From NCBI GenBank assembly GCA_023247935.1, contig JAHFFM010000068.1, forward strand, positions 1-9,022: a DNA stretch of 9,022 nt. Direction: 5' to 3'. Under the pieces are notes generated by a model. The model was not told the DNA's origin and searched no databases. It saw only the letters and a list, made by a program, of their open reading frames with translations. Every line of letters begins with the position of its first letter. Within the stretch, counting starts at the first letter, position 1. A program made the position numbers and the translations under genes. Below are positions 1 to 5,894 of the stretch, one piece after another. The DNA is from Candidatus Omnitrophota bacterium (GTDB taxonomy: Bacteria; Omnitrophota; Gorgyraeia; 2-02-FULL-51-18).

Positions 1-39
1 TTTTTCTTTTACCGGAGAACTTTTTTTAGTTTTTTTCAT
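1..39 (-). CDS. Start of a possible response regulator, cut by the left edge
   Basis: An ATG at 39-37 opens a frame that stays open to base 1 and reads MKKTKKSSPVKEK. It overlaps the last 14 bases of the histidine kinase gene, in the +1 frame relative to it. The weak ribosome-binding candidate AGGG lies about 11 bases before the ATG, so translation may be coupled to the kinase. Only 13 residues are visible and none is diagnostic. HisKA_3 kinases are very often followed by a NarL/FixJ (LuxR-type) response regulator, and a short lysine-rich leader before the receiver domain would fit. That identity is inference from the neighbour, not from sequence seen here. The frame could also be chance, since an A-rich stretch rarely contains stops in this phase. 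Confidence 0.4.
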   Translation of the reverse strand, partial: MKKTKKSSPVKEK

Positions 40-1195
40 GCTTGCCGAATCCCTGATGTTTTTTGAAGTTTTTTTCTACATCGCTGGGAAACGAACAACT
101 GACAATCGTTCCCCCCAAAGCGTCGCGACTGATCTTGAGCCAGGCACCGATCATTCGTCCGCGGCAACGCATACTGCGCAGACCCAGACCCGCCTTGTCG
201 TCATTATTCACTTCAAATCCGCTCCCATCGTCCTGAATCGTCAAAAGCCCTCGGTCTTCCAATGTCGTCAGGGTGATGACCACCTTCTTGGGCTTCCCAT
301 GTTGAATCGCATTGCTCACCGCCTCTTGAACAATCCTATAGAGATGCGTAGCTAATAACGGTTCATATTTGCACTGAAACTCCGCGTTTTCGCTGTGAAT
401 GAACTCGCAAGATATTTTGTAAAGCCACTCCGTAGAATCGGCAAATTTTTGCAAAGCCGGCACAAATCCCGCCACTTCAATTTCTACCGGTGAAAGGCCA
501 CGAGCCAGGTCACGCGTCTGGTTGATGGCTTGGTTGATCAACTCCGCGATTTCAGTGGCATCCGCGGATTCATGAGGCGTCACGGTGACAAGCTTATGCG
601 CCAAAGCCTTCGCGAGCAGTGCCACGCCCGCCAATTGCTGGCACAAACCATCATGCAAATCCTGTCCGATACGTCTTTGTTCTTCTTCCACCGTTTCCAA
701 AATCGCCCGCTCCACCTCCGCGTGCTTACGCAAGGTGATATCACGAATATTGCATTGAATCACGTTAATGCCGTTCGCCATATAAACATTGCTCACAAAT
801 TCCACGTCAATGTAACGTCCGTCTAAGGTCTCCAAAGGCAAATCTTCATAGCGGATGTAGCCTTTTTTCTGCAATTCTTTGAACGCGGTTCTGGATTTTT
901 CCATATCCTGAAATAAGCCAATTTCCCAAAGAGTTTTTCCTAAAAGCTTCTCTCGGCTACGCCCTAGCAACTGAATCAAGTAAGGATTCACATCGGTAAT
1001 GCGGGCTGTTTCCGCGTCGAGAATCAAAATACCGTCTTGCGCGGCCTCAAAAAGACGCCGGTAACGAATTTCGGAATTTCGGAGCGCCGCCTTGATTTGT
1101 TTAGGTAAAAGCTTTTTTAGCGCGGGTGACAAAATCAATTTACCCGCGCTTTTTTTGATCAATTTTTTTTTCTTCGGGCTATTTCGCTTCATCAT
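26..1195 (-). CDS. Cytoplasmic PAS-domain sensor histidine kinase, NarL/LuxR-partner type (HisKA_3)
   Basis: This is a two-component sensor kinase of 389 residues with no membrane segment, so it should sense an intracellular signal. Order: lysine-rich leader (1-40); one PAS domain (about 42-155) ending in the usual NIRDITLRKHAE linker; HisKA_3 dimerisation/phosphoacceptor helix with EEQRRIGQDLHDGLCQQL, phosphorylated His181; HATPase_c domain with N-box EAVSNAIQHG (Asn295), G1 box DDGSGF (322-327) and G2 box GLGLRSM (336-342). All expected kinase boxes are present. The PAS domain shows no obvious cofactor signature, so its ligand is unknown. The gene starts with two adjacent ATGs (1195 and 1192). 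GGGAG lies 3 bases before the first and 6 before the second, so the second may be used. An A9 run (1163-1171) lies in the leader. The ferritin gene is 65 bases upstream. A response-regulator-like frame overlaps the 3' end. Confidence 0.93.
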   Translation of the reverse strand: MMKRNSPKKKKLIKKSAGKLILSPALKKLLPKQIKAALRNSEIRYRRLFEAAQDGILILDAETARITDVNPYLIQLLGRSREKLLGKTLWEIGLFQDMEKSRTAFKELQKKGYIRYEDLPLETLDGRYIDVEFVSNVYMANGINVIQCNIRDITLRKHAEVERAILETVEEEQRRIGQDLHDGLCQQLAGVALLAKALAHKLVTVTPHESADATEIAELINQAINQTRDLARGLSPVEIEVAGFVPALQKFADSTEWLYKISCEFIHSENAEFQCKYEPLLATHLYRIVQEAVSNAIQHGKPKKVVITLTTLEDRGLLTIQDDGSGFEVNNDDKAGLGLRSMRCRGRMIGAWLKISRDALGGTIVSCSFPSDVEKNFKKHQGFGKHEKN

Positions 1196-1209
1196 AGACT
1201 CCCAAATGA

Positions 1210-1254
1210 TAGGATAGGTTCAAGTGTACGCTTAATCATCAGGGTTCCCTAACT
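1210..1254 (-). promoter_or_regulatory. Possible promoter of the kinase gene with a degenerate copy of the shared operator
   Basis: On the minus strand, AGTTAGGGAACCCTGAT (1254-1238) resembles the operator found twice at other promoters here (AGT...CCCCGAT), but with a longer middle. It contains the dyad AGGG-AA-CCCT. From its GAT there are 17 bases to AACCTATCCT, against 18 bases to AGCCTATGAT or AGCCTAAGAT at the other two promoters. The candidate -10 is TATCCT (1216-1211). The element lies in the 65-base gap after the ferritin gene, so the kinase could also be read through from there. The match is weak and could be chance. Confidence 0.3.
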
Positions 1255-1260
1255 CAATAT

Positions 1261-1815
1261 TCATTGCGCCTTTGTCGGATCCAGCGTCGAAAGAATGCTC
1301 GCCAGATCATCCGCATGCTCTTCTTCCATCGCCAAGATACCCTCCAGCATTCGTCTTGTCGTAGGATCCTTCTGGTCAATATAACGAATGATTTCGGTAT
1401 ACGATTCAATCGCGACTCGTTCAGCGATTAAATCTTCTTTAACCATATCCACCAAGGAATTTCCTTCTTTATATTCGGAATGGCTTCTCGCGGCCAAACC
1501 CTCGGGGTTAAAATTTGGCTCTCCCCCTAATTGAGCGATACGCATCGCGATTTGATCCGCGTGAATTTGTTCTTCATTGGCATGCTGAAGAAATTCCTGC
1601 GCGACCGGATTGGCATGTATCCCTTGAGCCATAAAATAGTGGCGTTTGTAACGAAGCGCGCAAACGATTTCGGTCGCCAAAGCCTCATTTAAAATCTTTA
1701 CGATCACTTCCAGATCCCCTTGGTAACCCGGGGTTACAGCGCCTTGTTCAATGTGTTTTCTGGCTCGATCTCTAAGTTGTTGTACATCCGTAAGAAACGC
1801 TCCTGTTGTCGTCAT
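1261..1815 (-). CDS. Ferritin-like diiron protein (bacterioferritin/Dps-like)
   Basis: This is a four-helix-bundle ferritin-like protein of 184 residues, expected to bind and oxidise iron in the cytoplasm for storage or to limit oxidative damage. The ferroxidase ligand pattern is visible: Glu49 in helix A (NEALATEIVCALRY), Glu82 and His85 in helix B (EEQIHADQ), Glu132 in helix C (DLIAERVAIESY), and Glu164 and His167 in helix D (MEEEHADD). The ExxH pairs in helices B and D match bacterioferritin-type centres. A leader of about 35 residues precedes helix A, longer than in classical bacterioferritin. I cannot assign a haem ligand, and cage formation is not certain. The start is supported by AGGAG at 1829-1825, nine bases before the ATG. 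The gene has its own promoter with the shared 17-base operator. Placement between a sensor kinase and an envelope operon suggests a stress-response role, which is inference. Confidence 0.9.
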   Translation of the reverse strand: MTTTGAFLTDVQQLRDRARKHIEQGAVTPGYQGDLEVIVKILNEALATEIVCALRYKRHYFMAQGIHANPVAQEFLQHANEEQIHADQIAMRIAQLGGEPNFNPEGLAARSHSEYKEGNSLVDMVKEDLIAERVAIESYTEIIRYIDQKDPTTRRMLEGILAMEEEHADDLASILSTLDPTKAQ

Positions 1816-1850
1816 AAATTTTCTCTCCTGACCGATGAATTCATCTTCGT

Positions 1851-1893
1851 ATCATAGGCTAGACGTCATGCTTCTGCTATCGGGGAAACTACT
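1851..1893 (-). promoter_or_regulatory. Promoter of the ferritin-like gene with shared 17-base operator (copy 1)
   Basis: The operator AGTAGTTTCCCCGATAG occupies 1893-1877 on the minus strand and differs from copy 2 at one base of 17. The likely -10 is TATGAT at 1856-1851, within AGCCTATGATA. The position 17 bases upstream of it reads TAGCAG, a poor -35, and overlaps the operator's end. An operator centred near -41 with no good -35 is the layout of an activator-dependent (class II) promoter. The transcript would start near 1844, leaving a leader of about 30 bases that carries AGGAG. The identical layout upstream of the PA2779-like gene is the main support. Confidence 0.7.
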
Positions 1894-1919
1894 CGACTTT
1901 TTGCCAGGGGTTTACCCAA

Positions 1920-2993
1920 TCATGGCGCTGTTTTAAGCCGGCAGGTTCTCCCATGTTCTTGGATGAGTTTGAGCGCTTCAGCCTCTTCTGCCGGAACCTT
2001 ATTCTCCGATTCCAAAAAGGCGGCCTGCGCGTCTTCGTAGCGACCCAAGCGGCAAAGAATCATTCCTTGGGTGTCTAAGATGTCGTAGTTTTTTTTGGCG
2101 CCTGCTTTAAAAGCTGCCTCAATCACTTTTAGCGCCTCTTCGTAGCGGCCCTCTTCATAATCGATCCAAGCTAAATTATTGCTGATTTCTGTCCGGCTCG
2201 GATTTTGATCTAAAAGTTCCTGATAGATAACCTTGGCTTTTCCGGATCGGTCGGATTTACCGTAGACATTAGCGAGATTAAATTTTGCCGTGAGACTATT
2301 GGGATTTTTTCTCAAAGCGGATTCAAGCCATCGCTCGGCCTGCGCCAAATCCCTTTTTTTTTCAAATAGTAGCGCTATTTCAATGGACTGCTTTTCATCC
2401 AGCTCCCAATCCACTTTTTCCAGCGGAGAAACAATCAGGCTCCAAACATCGGCTTTTTTCCAGCGCTGCTCAAATTCTCCGTAATCAATCGACTGCGTTT
2501 CCGGCACGCCTGTATTCGCGTAAAAAATCCTTAAATGATCATCAAAACCTTTGAGAACCACAAAATGATAGGTGCGCGCCCACAAAGTACCCGTATCAAG
2601 CATCACGATCGCGGGAATTCCTTTTCGTATCCACTGTTTCAAATTTTCCACGGTAAAGTCTTCATGAATCTCGCTCCAAAAACCGAGAGACTTGGTGTAT
2701 TGCGCCAGCGTAAAATTAAAAACACCGTGAGTATTGGATTTGTACAGCGCTTTCCCGATCGAGTCCGCGTCCGCGGGGCTCCCCCAATAACGGAGTACCG
2801 ACTCCAGCGCCGCCGGACCGCATTGATACGCTTTTTGCGCGACTGTGGGGACATTCTCGAGATAAAAAGATTCGTTAGTTCTGTTGATTGTGGGAGGATG
2901 AATGCGGGAAGTGAACGAGGTGGCGCATCCTGATAAAAAAAACGAGCAGGATAATAAGAAAAATACTCTTACTATCCTGCCCTGCTTGGTCAT
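1920..2993 (-). CDS. PA2778-family C39-like cysteine peptidase lipoprotein with TPR repeats
   Basis: This predicted lipoprotein has 357 residues: basic start, hydrophobic stretch, and lipobox LSGC with lipidated Cys23. It should face the periplasm, anchored to a membrane. Residues about 45-190 form a C39-like papain-fold domain: Gln53 and Cys58 (QKAYQCGPAALESVL), then His143 (TYHFVVLKGFDD), then Asn160 (FYANTG) where many C39 members have Asp. From about 205 to 345 there are TPR-type helical repeats (ALLFEKKRDLAQAERWLESA; NNLAWIDYEEGRYEEALKVI; GMILCRLGRYEDAQAAF). This layout matches the family named after Pseudomonas PA2778. It has no transporter domain, unlike bacteriocin exporters with C39 domains. 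It starts 7 bases after the PA2779-like stop. GTAGGA abuts the ATG and AAAGGA lies further upstream, so initiation is probably coupled. The substrate is unknown; the neighbouring small protein is a candidate. Confidence 0.87.
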   Translation of the reverse strand: MTKQGRIVRVFFLLSCSFFLSGCATSFTSRIHPPTINRTNESFYLENVPTVAQKAYQCGPAALESVLRYWGSPADADSIGKALYKSNTHGVFNFTLAQYTKSLGFWSEIHEDFTVENLKQWIRKGIPAIVMLDTGTLWARTYHFVVLKGFDDHLRIFYANTGVPETQSIDYGEFEQRWKKADVWSLIVSPLEKVDWELDEKQSIEIALLFEKKRDLAQAERWLESALRKNPNSLTAKFNLANVYGKSDRSGKAKVIYQELLDQNPSRTEISNNLAWIDYEEGRYEEALKVIEAAFKAGAKKNYDILDTQGMILCRLGRYEDAQAAFLESENKVPAEEAEALKLIQEHGRTCRLKTAP

Positions 2994-3000
2994 TCCTACG

Positions 3001-3393
3001 TTAAATCCTTTGATTATTGTTCAGTCTCATGAAGATCACGACTAAGATGGCAATCACCAAAAGCGTGATGATAATGCCTAATCCCGCGTCTCCGGCAACC
3101 TTGATGGCCTGCGCCTTTTGAGCAACGCTATCCAACTGTGCGTCGTCCAATTGAGTCAGCTTTTCTTTGAGCTCATTCTGATTGACGCCCATTAGCATCA
3201 TGTGGGCTCTAGCTTCGGGTCTGGACATTTGAGATAGAATGCTATTCATCTGCGCCTGTCTTAAGGACGCTCCGTCAAAGGCCGACACGGAAGCGCTCGG
3301 CATCGCGAACGCGTTGGATGGCGGAAGACTGACAAATGTCGTCCATAGTGCGAGCGCCAGAACAAATTTACGGTTTAATAGTGCTTTTCTCAT
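3001..3393 (-). CDS. PA2779-family small secreted membrane protein
   Basis: This protein has 130 residues with two hydrophobic segments: an N-terminal signal peptide (about 1-30, probable cleavage after AFA) and a C-terminal membrane helix (about 105-123). A short polar tail, NNNQRI, follows. The middle part (about 45-97) is helical and polar, with the pattern SRPEARAHMMLMGVNQNEL followed by a heptad-like LTQLDDAQLDSVAQKAQ. Architecture and its position immediately before a PA2778-type peptidase match the PA2779 family, for which I know of no established function. The mature protein would expose the helical part in the periplasm and be anchored by its C-terminus. A small-residue stretch VAGDAGLG lies just before the membrane helix. 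The start has AGGAG at 3405-3401, seven bases before the ATG. It is the first gene of a two-gene operon whose promoter carries two copies of the shared operator. Confidence 0.85.
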   Translation of the reverse strand: MRKALLNRKFVLALALWTTFVSLPPSNAFAMPSASVSAFDGASLRQAQMNSILSQMSRPEARAHMMLMGVNQNELKEKLTQLDDAQLDSVAQKAQAIKVAGDAGLGIIITLLVIAILVVIFMRLNNNQRI

Positions 3394-3446
3394 GGCATTT
3401 CTCCTTTTGTGACTTTTAATTTCGTCTTAAACTTTCTTCTATGTTT

Positions 3447-3489
3447 ATCTTAGGCTTATTGAAATTTTTCGACTATCGGGGCAACTACT
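3447..3489 (-). promoter_or_regulatory. Promoter of the PA2779/PA2778-like operon with shared operator (copy 2)
   Basis: The operator AGTAGTTGCCCCGATAG lies at 3489-3473 on the minus strand. The likely -10 is TAAGAT at 3452-3447, in AAGCCTAAGATA. The distance between operator and -10 is identical to that in the ferritin promoter. The hexamer 17 bases upstream of the -10, TAGTCG, is a poor -35. The start of transcription would fall near 3440, giving a leader of about 46 bases that carries AAAAGGAG. The layout suggests activation by a regulator bound over the -35 region. Confidence 0.7.
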
Positions 3490-3496
3490 GAAACTT

Positions 3497-3512
3497 CTAT
3501 CGGGGAAATACT
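3497..3512 (-). promoter_or_regulatory. Upstream operator (copy 3) of the PA2779/PA2778-like operon
   Basis: AGTATTTCCCCGATAG (3512-3497) shares the CCCCGATAG core with copies 1 and 2 and is one base shorter in the middle. It lies 24 bases upstream of copy 2, a little over two helical turns, so two regulator dimers could bind on nearly the same face of the DNA. It directly abuts the stop codon of the phosphodiesterase fusion gene. There is therefore no room for a terminator between the two transcription units, and read-through is possible. Confidence 0.6.
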
Positions 3513-5894
3513 TTAGTCAATTTGGATATCGACGATTAGCGGGAGATGGTCTGAAGCTGTTTTTTCCAAGATGGTTCTGGGCACTTGGATTTTGGTCGTT
3601 TGAATACCTGAGCCCACAAAAACATGATCGATGAGACGTAACGGATAAAAACTAGGGAGTGTTTTTAAGGGACGGTGATTGGCTAATTCAAAATGAGTAT
3701 TTTTAAGCGTTTGGCCGAGCTGCTTACAAATTTTTGAACCGGGCAAGCTGTTCAAATCTCCGCAAAATACCACCGGGCCGACGCACTCGGGATTTCCGAT
3801 CCAATCCGTTCCGCAAAGCGCCTTTATTTGTAGCAATCCTTCCGCCGCGGAAAGACTCAGATGCGTGTTGAAAACTTGCACCTTTTTTCCACGCACCTCA
3901 ATTTCAACCCACAAGGCGCCGCGTGGTTCAAGAATAGGCTCTAAAAACCGTTTTTCAGAAAGACGCGGTAAATTTCCGTTACGCACCAGCCTGATGGGAA
4001 ACTTAGAGAAAATAGCGTTTCCACGGTGACCCTTGCGAACCGCGAGTGATGGATGAAAATGAAATGTCATCGCCAATTTTTTCGCGATCACTTCGGCTTG
4101 ATGCATATGCTCCGTCGTATCCAACTCTTGCAAAGCGATAATGTCCGGATCGTGTCTGGCGATAATCGCCGCGATACGATTGGGCGAAATTTTTCCGTCA
4201 CGACCCATGCAATGATGAACATTATAAGTCATGACGCGTAACACGGGGGCGCCCTCCGCGGGAATCGGAGTCTCCAATAAAACGCCCGCATCCGCGTTGG
4301 CGCGCCCCTGGGCGCGAAAAGCGGCGTCACGAAGATCTCGCGTATAAACGGTGTCTTTCAAATGGCGTGGCAACGCGCCAATGGGCAACAAAGCAAAACC
4401 ACGCGTTTCTTCAGGCCCCGGTCCGGCATGGCTTCCTTGCTCGGTGTGAAAAGTAATGGATTTAAACCCTTTTCGCCAACCCAAAAGAATCAACTCCCCT
4501 GAATCCGGATGATGACACAACTCCACCAAATCCCTCACCACCTCCTTGAGAAATGGGTGCAGAGGATCCATGACCTTCTCTGCTTCCTCAGGCAACACAA
4601 ACCGTCCGTCAGGATTCCAGGCGATCGCTTGATCGGTTCCATGAGGCCTCATGACGATAGGAACCTTGGCTTTGGCGAGCAATTCCAACGCAATGGTTTC
4701 TTGTTCTTCCGCAGAAAGCGGCTTGGGCAAATAAATATGGCCGACAGGCCCCATCGCGGCGACAATCGCGCGCGGAGGTGTTTCTTTGGTTTCAACGCCG
4801 GCCACTTCCGGTTTTTTTTGAGATTTATTTTGGAGCGCCCTGGCGCGCCAATAAGAAGCGGTGTGGCTAGCGTAACCATGACTGGATAAAATTTCTTCTT
4901 TCAAGATTTCATTGACCGCGGCCTCAATCGATCGGCCATAGAGACTCTGATAAGCGATTGTTTCTTCTTGTCCGTGATCCGAATAAATAAAAACTTCATA
5001 TTCCCTCTGGGGAGATCTCTTGGCGGATTTCCATACCTTTTTGATGACGCCGTCAATTCCACGCAAAGACCAGTGAGCAAAAGCCGATTTGGGGCCGCGG
5101 TGATGGGCTTGTTCGTCATAACCACCCAAATTGATGTGAATGATCGGCAGTCCCCGAGAAATATCGATTTGGGCTCCCGCCGCGATGATCTCTCGAAGCA
5201 CAATACAGGCGCCCACGCGGAAGGGAATGAAACTCAACTCGCCCAACAACCTTTTGCCGGAAAGAACTCCCCGAATGGTGTCCACAAGCGATAAAATAAT
5301 TTCGATAAAACCCAAAAAAATGGCGCGGATAAAAATATGAAAATTCAGTAAAATCGTCAGCGGAACGCCCAAAGGGTTGACCGCCCCCAGCAAATTTCCC
5401 CAACCCATGGAGGAAGCGCAAAAATGAGCCTCTTTCGCGCCGCCTGTAAAGATGTTGCCGTAAGCACTGCCGTCTTTTAAAAGCGGCTCCCCTTGGTCTT
5501 TGATACGGTTTTCTATTGTCAGGGCGCCTTCAGGAGAGAACATATTAAAAACCTTCCCGGTCTTGTGATCTTTAAAACTAAAAGCGGGGACGCAGGACTT
5601 CACATTATAAAAAAGACGGCCTTGTACCGCCGGTGTATTAGAAGGAATGCCACTGTAATGCTGGTAGGTTTTGTAGCTCTCTTTTTTCAGCAAACGTGAC
5701 AAAAAAGGCATATTTCCTTTTTGCATCGTGCGCTCAAACTGAGTCATCGACAACCCGTCGATTTGTATTATCACAAGGCCGGGTGCGCTGGAGGCGTCTT
5801 TTGTTTTAGGAAGGTTTAAAAGACGGCGCATCCATTCATAGGGACTGAAAACGCGCCAAATTCTTCTTATGAACGCCTCGATCCTGACAATCAT
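3513..5894 (-). CDS. Fusion of an NPP/alkaline-phosphatase-type phosphodiesterase and an EEP-family phosphatase
   Basis: This 793-residue protein carries two hydrolase domains. The first (about 37-505) belongs to the alkaline phosphatase/type I phosphodiesterase superfamily. The two-metal site is visible: Asp46 (QIDGLS), likely nucleophile Thr87 (PSNTPAVQG), Asp260 and His264 (GGYDEQAHH), Asp306-His307 (YSDHGQE) and His489 (GSHAGPGPEETRG). The second (about 550-793) is an endonuclease/exonuclease/phosphatase domain: Asn558 (TYNVHH), Glu590 (ALQELD), His678 (NTHLSL), Asp713-Asn715 (GDLNS), Asp756-His757 and Ser781-Asp782-His783. Both sites look intact. EEP relatives cut nucleic acids, inositol phosphates or sphingomyelin, so the substrate stays open. 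There is no signal peptide. The N-terminus (1-30) is basic and amphipathic, and a hydrophobic stretch (about 176-206) lies inside the first domain. The start overlaps the GT gene by ATGA and lacks a Shine-Dalgarno, so coupled translation is expected. Confidence 0.9.
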   Translation of the reverse strand: MIVRIEAFIRRIWRVFSPYEWMRRLLNLPKTKDASSAPGLVIIQIDGLSMTQFERTMQKGNMPFLSRLLKKESYKTYQHYSGIPSNTPAVQGRLFYNVKSCVPAFSFKDHKTGKVFNMFSPEGALTIENRIKDQGEPLLKDGSAYGNIFTGGAKEAHFCASSMGWGNLLGAVNPLGVPLTILLNFHIFIRAIFLGFIEIILSLVDTIRGVLSGKRLLGELSFIPFRVGACIVLREIIAAGAQIDISRGLPIIHINLGGYDEQAHHRGPKSAFAHWSLRGIDGVIKKVWKSAKRSPQREYEVFIYSDHGQEETIAYQSLYGRSIEAAVNEILKEEILSSHGYASHTASYWRARALQNKSQKKPEVAGVETKETPPRAIVAAMGPVGHIYLPKPLSAEEQETIALELLAKAKVPIVMRPHGTDQAIAWNPDGRFVLPEEAEKVMDPLHPFLKEVVRDLVELCHHPDSGELILLGWRKGFKSITFHTEQGSHAGPGPEETRGFALLPIGALPRHLKDTVYTRDLRDAAFRAQGRANADAGVLLETPIPAEGAPVLRVMTYNVHHCMGRDGKISPNRIAAIIARHDPDIIALQELDTTEHMHQAEVIAKKLAMTFHFHPSLAVRKGHRGNAIFSKFPIRLVRNGNLPRLSEKRFLEPILEPRGALWVEIEVRGKKVQVFNTHLSLSAAEGLLQIKALCGTDWIGNPECVGPVVFCGDLNSLPGSKICKQLGQTLKNTHFELANHRPLKTLPSFYPLRLIDHVFVGSGIQTTKIQVPRTILEKTASDHLPLIVDIQID

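Noticed and set aside
530..826. Open frames on the plus strand inside the kinase gene, and similar ones at 2535-2933, 4509-4889 and 8359-8739
   Set aside because: They lie wholly opposite well-supported genes, have no recognisable domains, and read as reverse-frame shadows.
1163..1171. A9 runs in the kinase leader and at 2354-2362 in the peptidase gene as phase-variation switches
   Set aside because: A-runs are common in the lysine-rich proteins here, and there is no further sign of contingency-locus behaviour. Read-level length variation would be needed to reopen this.
1241..1250. AGGGAACCCT dyad as a hairpin terminator after the ferritin gene
   Set aside because: The loop would be two bases and no T run follows. 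It fits better as part of an operator.
1907..1917. GGGTAAACCCC as a terminator after the peptidase lipoprotein gene
   Set aside because: Only three or four base pairs could form and no T run follows on the minus strand. No convincing rho-independent terminator was found anywhere in the window.
1920..2993. C39 domain as part of a bacteriocin exporter
   Set aside because: There are no ABC-transporter or transmembrane domains and no nearby precursor with a classical double-glycine leader. The protein is a lipoprotein with TPR repeats.
1877..3512. The three motif copies as part of a CRISPR array or mobile-element repeat
   Set aside because: They are 16-17 bases, sit only in promoter regions at fixed spacing to -10 elements, and have no regular spacers or transposase gene.
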